Shown here piece after piece: positions 25,352-33,989 of a stretch of DNA of 64,000 nucleotides. Within the stretch, counting starts at the first letter, position 1. Every line of letters begins with the position of its first letter. The DNA is from Polaribacter sp. (GTDB lineage Bacteria; Bacteroidota; Bacteroidia; Flavobacteriales; Flavobacteriaceae), in assembly GCA_018663625.1 (NCBI GenBank), contig JABJPX010000069.1, positions 52,399 through 116,398 on the forward strand, written 5' to 3'. A program made the translations under genes and the position numbers. The notes below the pieces were generated by a model. That model saw nothing but the letters and a program-made list of their open reading frames with translations, was not told where the DNA came from and searched no databases.

Positions 25352-26320
25352 ATGAGTTATTTAGAAACCACCAACGATGTATACAAACAAGCGGCATTAA
25401 CTCCTGATGTTGGGCTTTGCTGCACTACAAATCCTATTTGGGAATTGCCAGGCCTTAAGATTCCTCGCATCATGCAAGAAATGAACTATGGTTGTGGATC
25501 TACCGTGCATGCAAGAGATTTAACTAACAATCCAAAAATGCTGTATGTAGGTGTTGGTGGTGGAATGGAACTGTTGCAGTTTGCCTATTTCAACCGAACA
25601 AAAGGTGGGGTCATTGGATTGGATGTTGTGGATGAAATGTTGGAGGCTTCTCGTAAAAATTTCAAAATTGCAGAGGAACAAAACGATTGGTTTCAAAGTG
25701 ATTTTGTAGACTTGCGAAAAGGGGACGCGATGGATTTACCCGTAGCAGACAATTCTATAGATGTAGCAGCACAAAATTGTTTGTTCAATATCTTTAAATC
25801 CGATGATTTAAAAAAAGCCATTGCAGAAATGTACCGGGTTTTAAAACCACATGGGAAATTGGTTATGAGTGACCCAACTTGTGAACAACCCATGAATGAT
25901 GAATTACGAAACGATGCCCGTTTACGCGCATTGTGTTTGAGTGGAAGCTTGACTATTGCAGACTATGTGAAAGCACTTACGGATGCTGGCTTTGGAACGA
26001 TTGAAATTAGAGCAAGAAAGCCTTATCGAATTTTGGATCCTAAAAATTATCCTACGGATGAATTAATATATATTGAATCTATTGAAGTTGCTGCAATTAA
26101 AGACCCGATGCCTGCAGACGGTCCTTGTATTTTTACCGGGAAAGCTGCGATCTATTATGGAAATGAAGATTATTTTGATGATGGGCAAGGACATACTTTA
26201 CTAAAAAACCAGCCTTTGGCAATTTGTGACAAAACAGCCGCTGCTTTAAAAGCAATTGGAAGGGATGATATTTTCTTTTCAGAATCCACGTTCCACTATG
26301 ATGGTGGTGGATGTTGCTAG
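25352..26320 (+). CDS. arsM: Arsenite S-adenosylmethionine methyltransferase ArsM
   Basis: SAM-dependent methyltransferase of 322 residues that methylates trivalent arsenic. The SAM loop is YVGVGGGMELL (about 65-75), followed by GLDVVDEML and a class I core ending MYRVLKPHGKLVMSD. Cysteines available for arsenic binding include Cys23-Cys24, Cys48, Cys142, Cys176, Cys194 and a C-terminal GGGCC; which pair is used cannot be read from sequence alone. The long C-terminal part with TGKAAIYYGNEDYFDD matches the ArsM form found beside arsS. It is the last gene before a strong terminator. Confidence 0.93.
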   Translation: MSYLETTNDVYKQAALTPDVGLCCTTNPIWELPGLKIPRIMQEMNYGCGSTVHARDLTNNPKMLYVGVGGGMELLQFAYFNRTKGGVIGLDVVDEMLEASRKNFKIAEEQNDWFQSDFVDLRKGDAMDLPVADNSIDVAAQNCLFNIFKSDDLKKAIAEMYRVLKPHGKLVMSDPTCEQPMNDELRNDARLRALCLSGSLTIADYVKALTDAGFGTIEIRARKPYRILDPKNYPTDELIYIESIEVAAIKDPMPADGPCIFTGKAAIYYGNEDYFDDGQGHTLLKNQPLAICDKTAAALKAIGRDDIFFSESTFHYDGGGCC

Positions 26321-26341
26321 AAAAGTAGTGTGCATAAAAGC

Positions 26342-26375
26342 AAAAAAAGGCGTGCTATAAGCACGCCTTTTTTTT
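26342..26375. terminator. Bidirectional intrinsic terminator
   Basis: Seven A, then GGCGTGCT-ATA-AGCACGCC (perfect 8-bp stem), then eight T. It ends the arsenosugar operon on the plus strand and the SulP-rhodanese-HMA unit on the minus strand. The stop codon of the HMA gene lies inside the T-run. Confidence 0.95.
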
Positions 26376-26637
26376 AAGCATCTATTCTACCAACGGCACA
26401 ACTCACAAAAGATTTTGCTTTGTGTACAAGGGTATTTTTATCCCCCACTTCTGGGTATCCTAATTTTGATAATTTTTCTTTTATCAAATCGATTAATACA
26501 TTTTTTGAACTAATGGAAACGGTATCATTTTCTACGTCAACAACTACTTCGTCCACATTTTCTATGGATAACAATCCTTTTTTAATAGTGGCTGCGCAGC
26601 CTCCACATTTTAAGTTTTCTATTTTTATAACGATCAT
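26374..26637 (-). CDS. Heavy-metal-associated (HMA) domain protein
   Basis: An 87-residue soluble metallochaperone-like protein. It starts MIVIKIENLKCGGCAATI, with the CxxC metal site at residues 11-14, and ends with another cysteine in FVSCAVG. The fold suits copper(I), zinc or another soft metal; the family is usually called a copper chaperone when beside a P-type ATPase, which is absent here. It is the last gene of the minus-strand unit facing the arsenosugar operon and has its own probable promoter. Confidence 0.88.
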   Translation of the reverse strand: MIVIKIENLKCGGCAATIKKGLLSIENVDEVVVDVENDTVSISSKNVLIDLIKEKLSKLGYPEVGDKNTLVHKAKSFVSCAVGRIDA

Positions 26638-26660
26638 TTTTTTTTATTTAAAGTGTTTTA

Positions 26661-26668
26661 CAAAGATA
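26661..26668 (-). promoter_or_regulatory. Promoter -7 element of the HMA gene
   Basis: TATCTTTG on the minus strand matches TAnnTTTG, 23 bases before the HMA start codon. The -33 region carries the palindrome described next rather than a clear TTG. Confidence 0.55.
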
Positions 26669-26690
26669 TCAAATCATTTAATAACGAATG

Positions 26691-26704
26691 GTAACAACTG
26701 TTAC
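26691..26704. promoter_or_regulatory. Palindrome GTAACA-AC-TGTTAC, possible operator
   Basis: A perfect 6-bp inverted repeat with a two-base centre, 22 bases upstream of the HMA promoter -7 element and just past the stop of the rhodanese gene. Position and symmetry suit a dimeric regulator. A closely related palindrome is found at 41215-41229. The binding protein is unknown. Confidence 0.45.
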
Positions 26705-26710
26705 ACAATC

Positions 26711-27073
26711 TTACTGTTTGCTCCACATCTTGTAGCCACCGAGAACATTATACACTTCAAATCCTTTTTCCTTGAGTATGATGGCAGACTTTCCGCTTCT
26801 ATTTCCACTTCTGCAATACAAATAAACAGGTTTGGAGGCATCTAATTGTTGTACAGCTTGTGCAACAAAATCTGCATCAAAATAATTGGCAAAAAGAGCC
26901 GTCTCTATATAGCCATCACTGACTTCTTTTGGGCTTCTTACATCTAATAATTGTATTTTTTCTTTTGCTAGTAATGCTTTCAATTCTAGGGTAGTAATTG
27001 TTTTTACAACTTGCTTTTGATTGCAATTTAGAAGAAAGAAACTTAGTAATAAAAGGCTTAATAAATTTTTCAT
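26711..27073 (-). CDS. Rhodanese-like lipoprotein
   Basis: A 120-residue single-domain rhodanese behind a lipoprotein signal peptide (lipobox FLLNC, Cys17). The active-site loop is YLYCRSGNRSGKS, again C-x4-R, the length seen in sulfurtransferases. LLDVRSPKEVSDGYIETA is the usual upstream signature. It follows the SulP gene by 30 bases. A role in periplasmic sulfur or redox handling is inferred; the acceptor is unknown. Confidence 0.88.
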   Translation of the reverse strand: MKNLLSLLLLSFFLLNCNQKQVVKTITTLELKALLAKEKIQLLDVRSPKEVSDGYIETALFANYFDADFVAQAVQQLDASKPVYLYCRSGNRSGKSAIILKEKGFEVYNVLGGYKMWSKQ

Positions 27074-27103
27074 TTGATAATTTTTAGTTGCTAATTGTAT
27101 ACG

Positions 27104-28402
27104 TTATTGGTCGCGATTTTTTTTCTGGTTTCCCTTCTTTGGAAATATCTTCCTATTAGAGATTAGTGTTAATGAAGAAATGACTCCAATTAAAATTCCA
27201 TATTCAATCCCAAGGGTTAAAGTGGATATAAATGTGATGAGCATCAGGCAAAAATCTATTTTATTCGTTCTCCATAAATAAAAACCCTCACTGAAATTAA
27301 TCAATCCGAAGACGGCAATTATAATAATGGCCGCTAAAACCGTATTGGGTAAATAGTAGAAATAGGGCGTTAAAAATAATAATGTAAAGACGACCATTAC
27401 AACAGAAATTAAAGCAGCCATCCCTGTTGTTGCTCCACTTTCTTGATTGATAGCCGAACGTGAAAAACTGGAAGTGGAAGGATAGGCTTTAAAAAAAGAG
27501 CCTATCATATTACTCAATCCTAAGGCAATTAATTCTTGATTGGGTCGTAATCGGTATTCGTCTTGTTTTACTTCTAAGGTTTTTCCAATAGAAATGAGTT
27601 CTAAATACCCCACCAAAACCAAAGTAAGTGCTATTGGCATGAGTTGTTTTATCAACTGAAAGTCGAATATTGGAATGCTAAAACTTGGCAATCCAGCGGG
27701 AATATTTTTTACGATGGCAACGTCTTGAAATATGGTGCCAAAGTATTTCATTGCCAATATTCCTAAAATTACAACAATCAAAGCGTTTGGAATTTTCTTG
27801 TTGATTTTTCTAAATAAAATGATAATGACCATTGCAATGCAACCAATGCTCGTAGTAGGTATATGGATCGCTGTAATTTTTAGCCAAATATCAACGATTA
27901 AAAATTGTATTTGATCACTCTGAATAAAGTCAATACCCAATAAATTTCGGAATTGATTCAAACCTATGATAAGCGCAACAGCAGATGTAAAGCCAGTAAT
28001 AACTGGTTTTGATAAAAAACTCACCAAAAACCCAAGTTTAAAAACGCCCATTAAAAACTGAATTATTCCTACCAGTAAGGCTAATAAAATAGCAATTGAA
28101 ATATAGCGGTCTGTCCCTACCAAAGCCAATGTAGATACTCCAGTTGCAACAATTAACGAATCCATAGCAACAGGTCCTATTGCAACCTGTCTAGAAGTAC
28201 CAAAAATAGCATAGACTATCTGAGGTAACAATGCACAATACAAACCATAAATAGGGGGTAAACCGGCAATAAGAGCATAAGCAATCCCTTGCGGAATTAA
28301 AATAATACCTACGGTAATTCCTGCAATTAAATCACCATTAAATCGAGATGATTGATAATTAGGAAGCCATTCTAAAATAGGTATGATTTTTTTTATGTTC
28401 AT
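27104..28402 (-). CDS. SulP-family anion transporter without STAS domain
   Basis: Membrane transporter of the SLC26/SulP family, which moves sulfate, bicarbonate or related anions. DLIAGITVGIILIPQGIAYA and GLPPIYGLYCALLPQIVYA are the N-terminal signatures, and about ten to twelve hydrophobic segments follow. The protein ends soon after the last helix (YGILIGVISSLTLISNRKIF) with a short basic tail, so the C-terminal STAS domain of most family members is missing. The ATG at 28402 is preferred to an upstream TTG because it sits directly before the conserved start. It heads a unit with the rhodanese and HMA genes. Confidence 0.88.
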   Translation of the reverse strand: MNIKKIIPILEWLPNYQSSRFNGDLIAGITVGIILIPQGIAYALIAGLPPIYGLYCALLPQIVYAIFGTSRQVAIGPVAMDSLIVATGVSTLALVGTDRYISIAILLALLVGIIQFLMGVFKLGFLVSFLSKPVITGFTSAVALIIGLNQFRNLLGIDFIQSDQIQFLIVDIWLKITAIHIPTTSIGCIAMVIIILFRKINKKIPNALIVVILGILAMKYFGTIFQDVAIVKNIPAGLPSFSIPIFDFQLIKQLMPIALTLVLVGYLELISIGKTLEVKQDEYRLRPNQELIALGLSNMIGSFFKAYPSTSSFSRSAINQESGATTGMAALISVVMVVFTLLFLTPYFYYLPNTVLAAIIIIAVFGLINFSEGFYLWRTNKIDFCLMLITFISTLTLGIEYGILIGVISSLTLISNRKIFPKKGNQKKNRDQ

Positions 28403-28479
28403 TTGTTTTCGCGGTATGCGATTCACTTTTGACAATTACTAATTAGGAACAACAGGCTACTATGAGTGTCTTGATTTTT

Positions 28480-29502
28480 CTAAAACAATTCACCTGTATT
28501 TCTTCCTTTTACACGTCCGAGGTGTTTGTAGGCCAATTCTGTAACCTCTCTCCCTCTTGGAGTTCGCATGATAAATCCTTGCTGAATTAAAAAGGGTTCA
28601 TAGACTTCTTCTATGGTTTCTGTGTTTTCACTAACAGCGGTTGCAATGGTACTTAAACCTACTGGTCCCCCTTTAAATTTATCAATAATTGTAATTAAAA
28701 TTTTATTGTCCATTTCATCCAAACCGTGCGCATCTACATTCAATGCTTTTAAAGCATACTTCGCAATTTCTATGGTAATGCTTCCGGTTCCTTTTATTTG
28801 GGCAAAATCTCGCACTCTACGAAGTAATGCATTGGCAATCCTTGGAGTTCCTCTACTTCTACCAGCAATTTCAATAGCGGCTTCCATAGAAATAGGAACA
28901 TTCAGAATGTCCGCACTTCTTTGGACGATTGTGGTTAAGAGTTCTGTTGTATAATAATGCAATCTACTATTGATTCCAAAACGGGCTCTCATAGGTGCTG
29001 TAAGTAACCCTGAACGAGTGGTTGCTCCTATTAAGGTGAAAGGTTCTAAGTTTATTTGTACGGTTCTGGCATTAGGACCAGATTCGATCATGATATCAAT
29101 CTTATAATCTTCCATAGCTGAATACAGGTATTCTTCTACAATGGGGCTTAAACGGTGAATTTCATCAATAAAAAGTACATCTCGTTCGTCCAAGTTGGTC
29201 AACAAACCTGCTAAATCTCCGGGCTTGTCTAAAACAGGTCCTGAAGTTACTTTAATTCCTACTTGCAATTCATTCGCAAGAATATGTGCCAAAGTGGTTT
29301 TTCCGAGACCCGGAGGTCCGTGAAAAAGCGTATGATCTAAAGCTTCATCTCTTTGATTTGCCGCTTCTACAAAAATCTTTAGATTTTCGATGGCTTGGTC
29401 TTGTCCAGAAAAATCATCAAAGGAAAGGGGGCGCAGTTTTTTTTCTACGTCTAAATCTTCGTTTGATAGGTTGCTGTTCTCTGGGTTTAAATGCTCGTTC
29501 AT
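28480..29502 (-). CDS. ruvB: Holliday junction branch migration helicase RuvB
   Basis: AAA+ motor of the RuvAB complex that drives branch migration at Holliday junctions. [12 protein letters not shown], the Walker A motif [12 protein letters not shown], the Walker B motif [10 protein letters not shown], sensor [18 protein letters not shown] and the C-terminal winged-helix region ([12 protein letters not shown]) are all present. Starting at the ATG at 29502 gives 340 residues, the usual length; a longer frame upstream would include the promoter and is rejected. ruvA is not adjacent. Confidence 0.97.
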   Translation of the reverse strand: MNEHLNPENSNLSNEDLDVEKKLRPLSFDDFSGQDQAIENLKIFVEAANQRDEALDHTLFHGPPGLGKTTLAHILANELQVGIKVTSGPVLDKPGDLAGLLTNLDERDVLFIDEIHRLSPIVEEYLYSAMEDYKIDIMIESGPNARTVQINLEPFTLIGATTRSGLLTAPMRARFGINSRLHYYTTELLTTIVQRSADILNVPISMEAAIEIAGRSRGTPRIANALLRRVRDFAQIKGTGSITIEIAKYALKALNVDAHGLDEMDNKILITIIDKFKGGPVGLSTIATAVSENTETIEEVYEPFLIQQGFIMRTPRGREVTELAYKHLGRVKGRNTGELF

Positions 29503-29507
29503 AAATA

Positions 29508-29515
29508 CAAAGATA
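29508..29515 (-). promoter_or_regulatory. Promoter -7 element of ruvB
   Basis: TATCTTTG on the minus strand matches TAnnTTTG and ends only five bases before the ruvB ATG. Transcription would begin at or next to the start codon, so the mRNA may be leaderless. It lies just beyond the terminator of the respiratory operon. Confidence 0.55.
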
Positions 29516-29554
29516 CTATTAATTGTAATCAATTTTTGAGGATTCTCACCAAAC

Positions 29555-29586
29555 AAAAAACCTTTCCGTAATGGGAAAGGTTTTTT
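29555..29586 (-). terminator. Terminator of the act-cox operon
   Basis: Stem CCTTTCC with GGAAAGG around a six-base loop, flanked by A-run and T-run, so it is bidirectional in form. It lies about 25 bases beyond the stop codon of the oxidase subunit I gene and separates that operon from ruvB. Confidence 0.88.
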
Positions 29587-29611
29587 ATATTTATATTGAA
29601 AGATCTAGCTT

Positions 29612-31393
29612 CTATGAAGCTTCTTCGCCTTCAAGTAATGGTGTTGTTTGTAGAACAAAGTCTTCACCATGTAAGAAATCACTATCATCATCGTCTGCGT
29701 CTACACGCTTGCTATAATCATAAGCCCATCTGTGTACTTCTGGAATTTTTCCTGGCCAGTTACCGTGAATGTGTTCTACCGGTGTAGTCCATTCTAAAGT
29801 GTTTGACTTCCATGGGTTTTGAGTTGCTTTTGGTCCTCTATACATAGAGATAAAGAAGTTGGCGATAAAAATTAGTTGTGCCACACCTCCTACTAAAGCG
29901 AATATTGTAATTACTACATTGATGTCTGCTAAGTCGTCAAACATTGGAAATTCTGTATTGGTATAATATCTTCTTGGTAATCCTGCCAATCCAATAAAGT
30001 GCATTGGCCAGAATACTCCGTATGCACAAATAATTGTGATCCAGAAGTGCCAGTACCCTAATGTTTTGTTCATCATTCTACCATACATTTTTGGGAACCA
30101 GTGGTACACACCAGCATACATTCCGAAAATTGCAGAGACTCCCATTACTAAGTGAAAATGAGCGACTACGAAGTAGGTATCATGAATATTGATATCTAAT
30201 GCTGAATCTCCTAAAACCAATCCGGTTAAACCTCCTGTTACGAAAGTAGATACCAAACCGATAGAGAATAACATTGCTGGATTTAATTGAAGGTTTCCTT
30301 TCCATAGCGTCGTTAAGTAATTGAATGCTTTTACGGCAGATGGAATTGCAATTAATAAGGTGGTAAATGTAAATACAGATCCTAAGAATGGATTCATTCC
30401 TGAAATAAACATGTGGTGCCCCCAAACGATTGTAGACAATAATGCGATGGCCATAATAGATAGGATCATTGCACGGTATCCAAAAATTGGTTTTCTTGAA
30501 TTTGTAGAAATTACTTCTGAGGTAATTCCTAATGCGGGTAATAATACAATATATACTTCTGGGTGTCCTAAAAACCAAAATAAGTGTTCAAACAATACTG
30601 GTGAACCTCCTTGGTAATGCAATACTTCACCCGAGATGAAAATATCTGATAAGAAAAATGACGTTCCAAAACTTCTATCAAAGATTAGTAATAAAGCTGC
30701 AGATAACAATACTGGAAATGATACTACTCCAATAATTGCGGTGATGAAGAATGCCCACATTGTTAGCGGCAATCTAGTCATGTGCATTCCTTTTGTACGT
30801 AGGTTTAGAACCGTTACGATGTAGTTTAATGCTCCAATTAATGAAGAGGCAATAAAAATCGCCATAGACACTAACCATAAAGTCATTCCTGCTCCTGATC
30901 CTGGTATTGCTTGTGGCAATGCAGATAATGGAGGATAAATGGTCCAACCTGCAGAAGCGGGTCCTGCTTCAACAAATAATGAAATCACCATCACAACACT
31001 AGATAAAAAGAACAGCCAGTATGAGATCATGTTTAGAAATCCTGAAGCCATATCTCTTGCACCAATTTGCAAGGGAATTAGTAAGTTTGAAAAAGTACCA
31101 CTTAGACCTGCAGTAAGTACGAAAAATACCATAATAGTACCATGAATCGTTACAAGGGCTAAATAGATGTCTGGATCCATAATCCCATTTGTTTGATGCG
31201 ATCCAAGGAACGCTTCAATGATTGTAAATGAGGTATCTGGCCACGCTAATTGTAAACGGAACAACATGGACATTAAAACCGCTATAATTCCCATAAACAT
31301 TCCTGTTACTAGGAATTGTTTTGAAATCATTTTATGATCTTGACTAAAAATGTATTTTGTTACAAATGTTTCTTTATGGTGATGCTCTGACAT
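29612..31393 (-). CDS. ctaD: Cytochrome c oxidase subunit I
   Basis: Catalytic haem-copper oxidase subunit that reduces oxygen to water and pumps protons. The 593-residue membrane protein has about 12 helices. WFLGHPEVYIVLLPALG carries the CuB histidine and cross-linked tyrosine, WGHHMFISGMNPF the two further CuB histidines, and DTYFVVAHFHLVMGVSA the haem ligands. The HPEVY form is that of A-type oxidases. It is the last gene of an operon starting with actA, matching the ACIII-oxidase association known in Bacteroidota. Subunit III is not in the window. Confidence 0.96.
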   Translation of the reverse strand: MSEHHHKETFVTKYIFSQDHKMISKQFLVTGMFMGIIAVLMSMLFRLQLAWPDTSFTIIEAFLGSHQTNGIMDPDIYLALVTIHGTIMVFFVLTAGLSGTFSNLLIPLQIGARDMASGFLNMISYWLFFLSSVVMVISLFVEAGPASAGWTIYPPLSALPQAIPGSGAGMTLWLVSMAIFIASSLIGALNYIVTVLNLRTKGMHMTRLPLTMWAFFITAIIGVVSFPVLLSAALLLIFDRSFGTSFFLSDIFISGEVLHYQGGSPVLFEHLFWFLGHPEVYIVLLPALGITSEVISTNSRKPIFGYRAMILSIMAIALLSTIVWGHHMFISGMNPFLGSVFTFTTLLIAIPSAVKAFNYLTTLWKGNLQLNPAMLFSIGLVSTFVTGGLTGLVLGDSALDINIHDTYFVVAHFHLVMGVSAIFGMYAGVYHWFPKMYGRMMNKTLGYWHFWITIICAYGVFWPMHFIGLAGLPRRYYTNTEFPMFDDLADINVVITIFALVGGVAQLIFIANFFISMYRGPKATQNPWKSNTLEWTTPVEHIHGNWPGKIPEVHRWAYDYSKRVDADDDDSDFLHGEDFVLQTTPLLEGEEAS

Positions 31394-31419
31394 AATCTTA
31401 TTGATTTGTAGTGTCTAAA

Positions 31420-32436
31420 TTATTTTTTAATTACTTCTGCTAATGTTGGTCTGGCTGCAATCCATTTGTCATACTCATCTTGTTCTAAGACGGTAATTTT
31501 CATTTGCATGTTGAAATGGGCTTGTCCACAAATTTTGTTACATAAAAGTAGATAATCAAACTCATAAGGATCTTCTCCTTTGGCTTTTCTAATTTTATTA
31601 ATCGCATTTGTTTTATCCATAACTTCTGGATTCAACCTCATTTCTTCGGTTGTGTACTTTGGTGTAAAACCAAACTCAGTTACCATTCCTGGCACACAAT
31701 TCATTTGTGCTCTAAAGTGTGGCATGTATGCCGAGTGAAGCACATCTTGTGAACGGAACTTAAAGTGTATTTTTCTCCCTTTTGGAAGTACCAATTCTGT
31801 TACTTGTTTATCGTCTTGTGCATTTGGATCTGACATATCAACACCCATTGTATTTAGGTTGTCAATGTCTATGTAATTTACATTTCCTAACCCTAGAGTA
31901 TTGTCTTCTCCTGCATAGCGAGCATCCCATCTAAATTGTTGTGAGTACACTTCAATAACAACGGCATCTTTCTCATCTGATAGATCCATTACTTCATTCC
32001 ATTGCCATAATCCGTATCCGATTAAAACTACCAATACTACTGCTGGTATAATGGTCCAAATAATTTCTAATTGATGACTGTCTGCAAAAAACTTAGCCTT
32101 TCTCTCTTTTCTTCCTCTGTACTTGTAAGTGAAGTAAAAGATTAAAAACTGCATGATAAATTGGACAATACCAATCAACCAAAATGTAATGTTGAAAAGG
32201 TTGTCGTCATGTTCTCCTTCGATAGAAGCAGATTCTGGCAACATCAATACATTCATTGCTAATAGGCAATAAATCATCATTGCATAAAAGAATACCGTAA
32301 AGGCTAAAAAGTACTTTCCTTGTTTGTCATTATCGTGATCATCTGCGATCACAGATCTTAAGTTCATTACTCTGGTAATCTGCCAAAAACTGACTCCAAT
32401 TGCAACACCTATAAAAATATAAAATAAAGCTAACAT
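31420..32436 (-). CDS. ctaC: Cytochrome c oxidase subunit II
   Basis: Electron-entry subunit with the CuA centre. The 338-residue protein has an N-terminal helix, two helices at about residues 45-65 and 85-105 to 130-150, and a periplasmic cupredoxin domain. CuA ligands are visible as LLCNKICGQAHFNM near residue 300 and in the HSAYMPHFRAQM segment. No C-terminal cytochrome c domain is fused, so it is an aa3-like rather than caa3 layout. It lies between actF and the subunit I gene. Confidence 0.95.
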   Translation of the reverse strand: MLALFYIFIGVAIGVSFWQITRVMNLRSVIADDHDNDKQGKYFLAFTVFFYAMMIYCLLAMNVLMLPESASIEGEHDDNLFNITFWLIGIVQFIMQFLIFYFTYKYRGRKERKAKFFADSHQLEIIWTIIPAVVLVVLIGYGLWQWNEVMDLSDEKDAVVIEVYSQQFRWDARYAGEDNTLGLGNVNYIDIDNLNTMGVDMSDPNAQDDKQVTELVLPKGRKIHFKFRSQDVLHSAYMPHFRAQMNCVPGMVTEFGFTPKYTTEEMRLNPEVMDKTNAINKIRKAKGEDPYEFDYLLLCNKICGQAHFNMQMKITVLEQDEYDKWIAARPTLAEVIKK

Positions 32437-32471
32437 ATTTATTTTGTCTTAATTTTTTAATTCAATTATTA

Positions 32472-33962
32472 TTAATGGTGATCTCCAGATCCTTCTCCTT
32501 TGTGTTCAATGTTGTAATAGTGAAAATGCTCACTCTCTTTTAAGAATGGATTTCCTTTCGTAATTGGATTTGCTTTGGCAAATGCACTAAAAGTAGTATA
32601 AATAAACAATCCTATAAAGAAAAAGATTGCACTTAATTCAGGGATTCCAAAGGACCACTGAGCTCCTACTGTTGATGGCATTACCATTACAAATACGTCT
32701 ACATAATGTCCCAATAAGATAACAGTTCCTCCGATAAACACAAACCAAGGTCTGCTTTTAAAATCACTGTTAATTAATAGTAATATTGGAAATACAAAGT
32801 TCATAACAACCATTCCTAAGAACGGTAATTTATACTCTGTAAATCTTGCTACGAAATACGTTGTTTCTTCTGGAATGTCTGCATACCAAATTAGCATGAA
32901 CTGTGCAAACCATAAGTAGGTCCAGAATACAGAAAAACCAAACATAAATTTTGCTAAATCATGAATGTGACTGTCATTGATTCCTGGTAAAGCATTTTTA
33001 GAACGTAAATAAATAGTTACAAACGCAATTACTGTTAAAGCACTTACTAATAAAGTTGCCAATACATACCACCCGAATAAGGTTGAGAACCAGTGTGGGT
33101 CTAATCCCATAATCCAATCCCAGGACATCATCGATTCTGTGATCATGAATAAAAATAAGAAAATAACAGACATGTTGTAGTTTTTCTTATAGGTCTTGTT
33201 TCCGTCGTTTGCAGTATCTTCTTTGATAGAACCCTTTCGAATTAAGAATCTATAAACATTCCAAATTACTAAGTATGCAATACTTCTTAACATAAAACCA
33301 GTAGCATTCATCCAAATTGATTTTCCATCGATAATGGCATCGTACTTGTCGCTTTCAGGATCAAAAACACCTTCTGCCATCCATGGAAATAAATGATTGA
33401 TGTGCATTACTGATGCGGCCAAAACTAGGATCATAATAATAGAGACCGGTAGTAAGTTAGCTGTTATTGCTTCCATTACTCTTAAGATAACTACTGACCA
33501 TCCAACTTGTGCAACACGTTGAATTGCATAGAACGTTAATACCAATAGTGTCAATCCTAAAGAAAAGAACAAGGCTACATAAAATGCGGACCAAGGTCTG
33601 TTTTGTAATTGATGTAAAACATGAGTGGCATGTTCATCATCGTGAGATGTACCGTGTGCTTCTGAACTAGCATGAGCATCACCATGAGATGTATCTTTAT
33701 CTTCGGAAGCATGTATCATAGCAGCATGTGCTTCTTTATCTGTTTTTACTGCATGCGAGTCATGGCTTGCTTCCGCTGCATGAGGTGTTGCTGCTTCACC
33801 ATGTCCACCACCATGGGCGTCATTACTTGCAGCTTCAATTGCATGTTTTGCGTCTTCTAATGTCTTTTGAGAGCCATTATAAAAACTATACGCCAACCCA
33901 ACAAACCCCAATACTATAAGGGCTAATGAGAATGTTTTTAATCTACCTGAGAATTGATACAT
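32472..33962 (-). CDS. actF: Alternative complex III membrane subunit ActF
   Basis: One of two large membrane subunits of the quinol:cytochrome c/oxidase oxidoreductase ACIII. The 496-residue protein has about ten transmembrane helices from residue 125 on (for example FYVALFFSLGLTLLVLTF and WWDWI-like ESMMSWDWIMGLDPHW). A helix at about 10-28 precedes a polar linker (about 40-118) with 14 histidines between residues 50 and 117. This linker is low in complexity and not part of the core fold. Position in the act order supports the call. Confidence 0.93.
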   Translation of the reverse strand: MYQFSGRLKTFSLALIVLGFVGLAYSFYNGSQKTLEDAKHAIEAASNDAHGGGHGEAATPHAAEASHDSHAVKTDKEAHAAMIHASEDKDTSHGDAHASSEAHGTSHDDEHATHVLHQLQNRPWSAFYVALFFSLGLTLLVLTFYAIQRVAQVGWSVVILRVMEAITANLLPVSIIMILVLAASVMHINHLFPWMAEGVFDPESDKYDAIIDGKSIWMNATGFMLRSIAYLVIWNVYRFLIRKGSIKEDTANDGNKTYKKNYNMSVIFLFLFMITESMMSWDWIMGLDPHWFSTLFGWYVLATLLVSALTVIAFVTIYLRSKNALPGINDSHIHDLAKFMFGFSVFWTYLWFAQFMLIWYADIPEETTYFVARFTEYKLPFLGMVVMNFVFPILLLINSDFKSRPWFVFIGGTVILLGHYVDVFVMVMPSTVGAQWSFGIPELSAIFFFIGLFIYTTFSAFAKANPITKGNPFLKESEHFHYYNIEHKGEGSGDHH

Positions 33963-33989
33963 ATCTTTCGTATTCTTTCTTTTTAAACT

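Noticed and set aside
26691..26704. GTA-N8-TAC palindrome as an NtcA-type site
   Set aside because: The spacing fits by chance, but NtcA is cyanobacterial and the related site at 41215 has nine central bases.
23273..27073. Rhodanese proteins as Acr2-type arsenate reductases
   Set aside because: Both active loops are C-x4-R; the arsenate reductases and Cdc25 phosphatases of this fold have C-x5-R.
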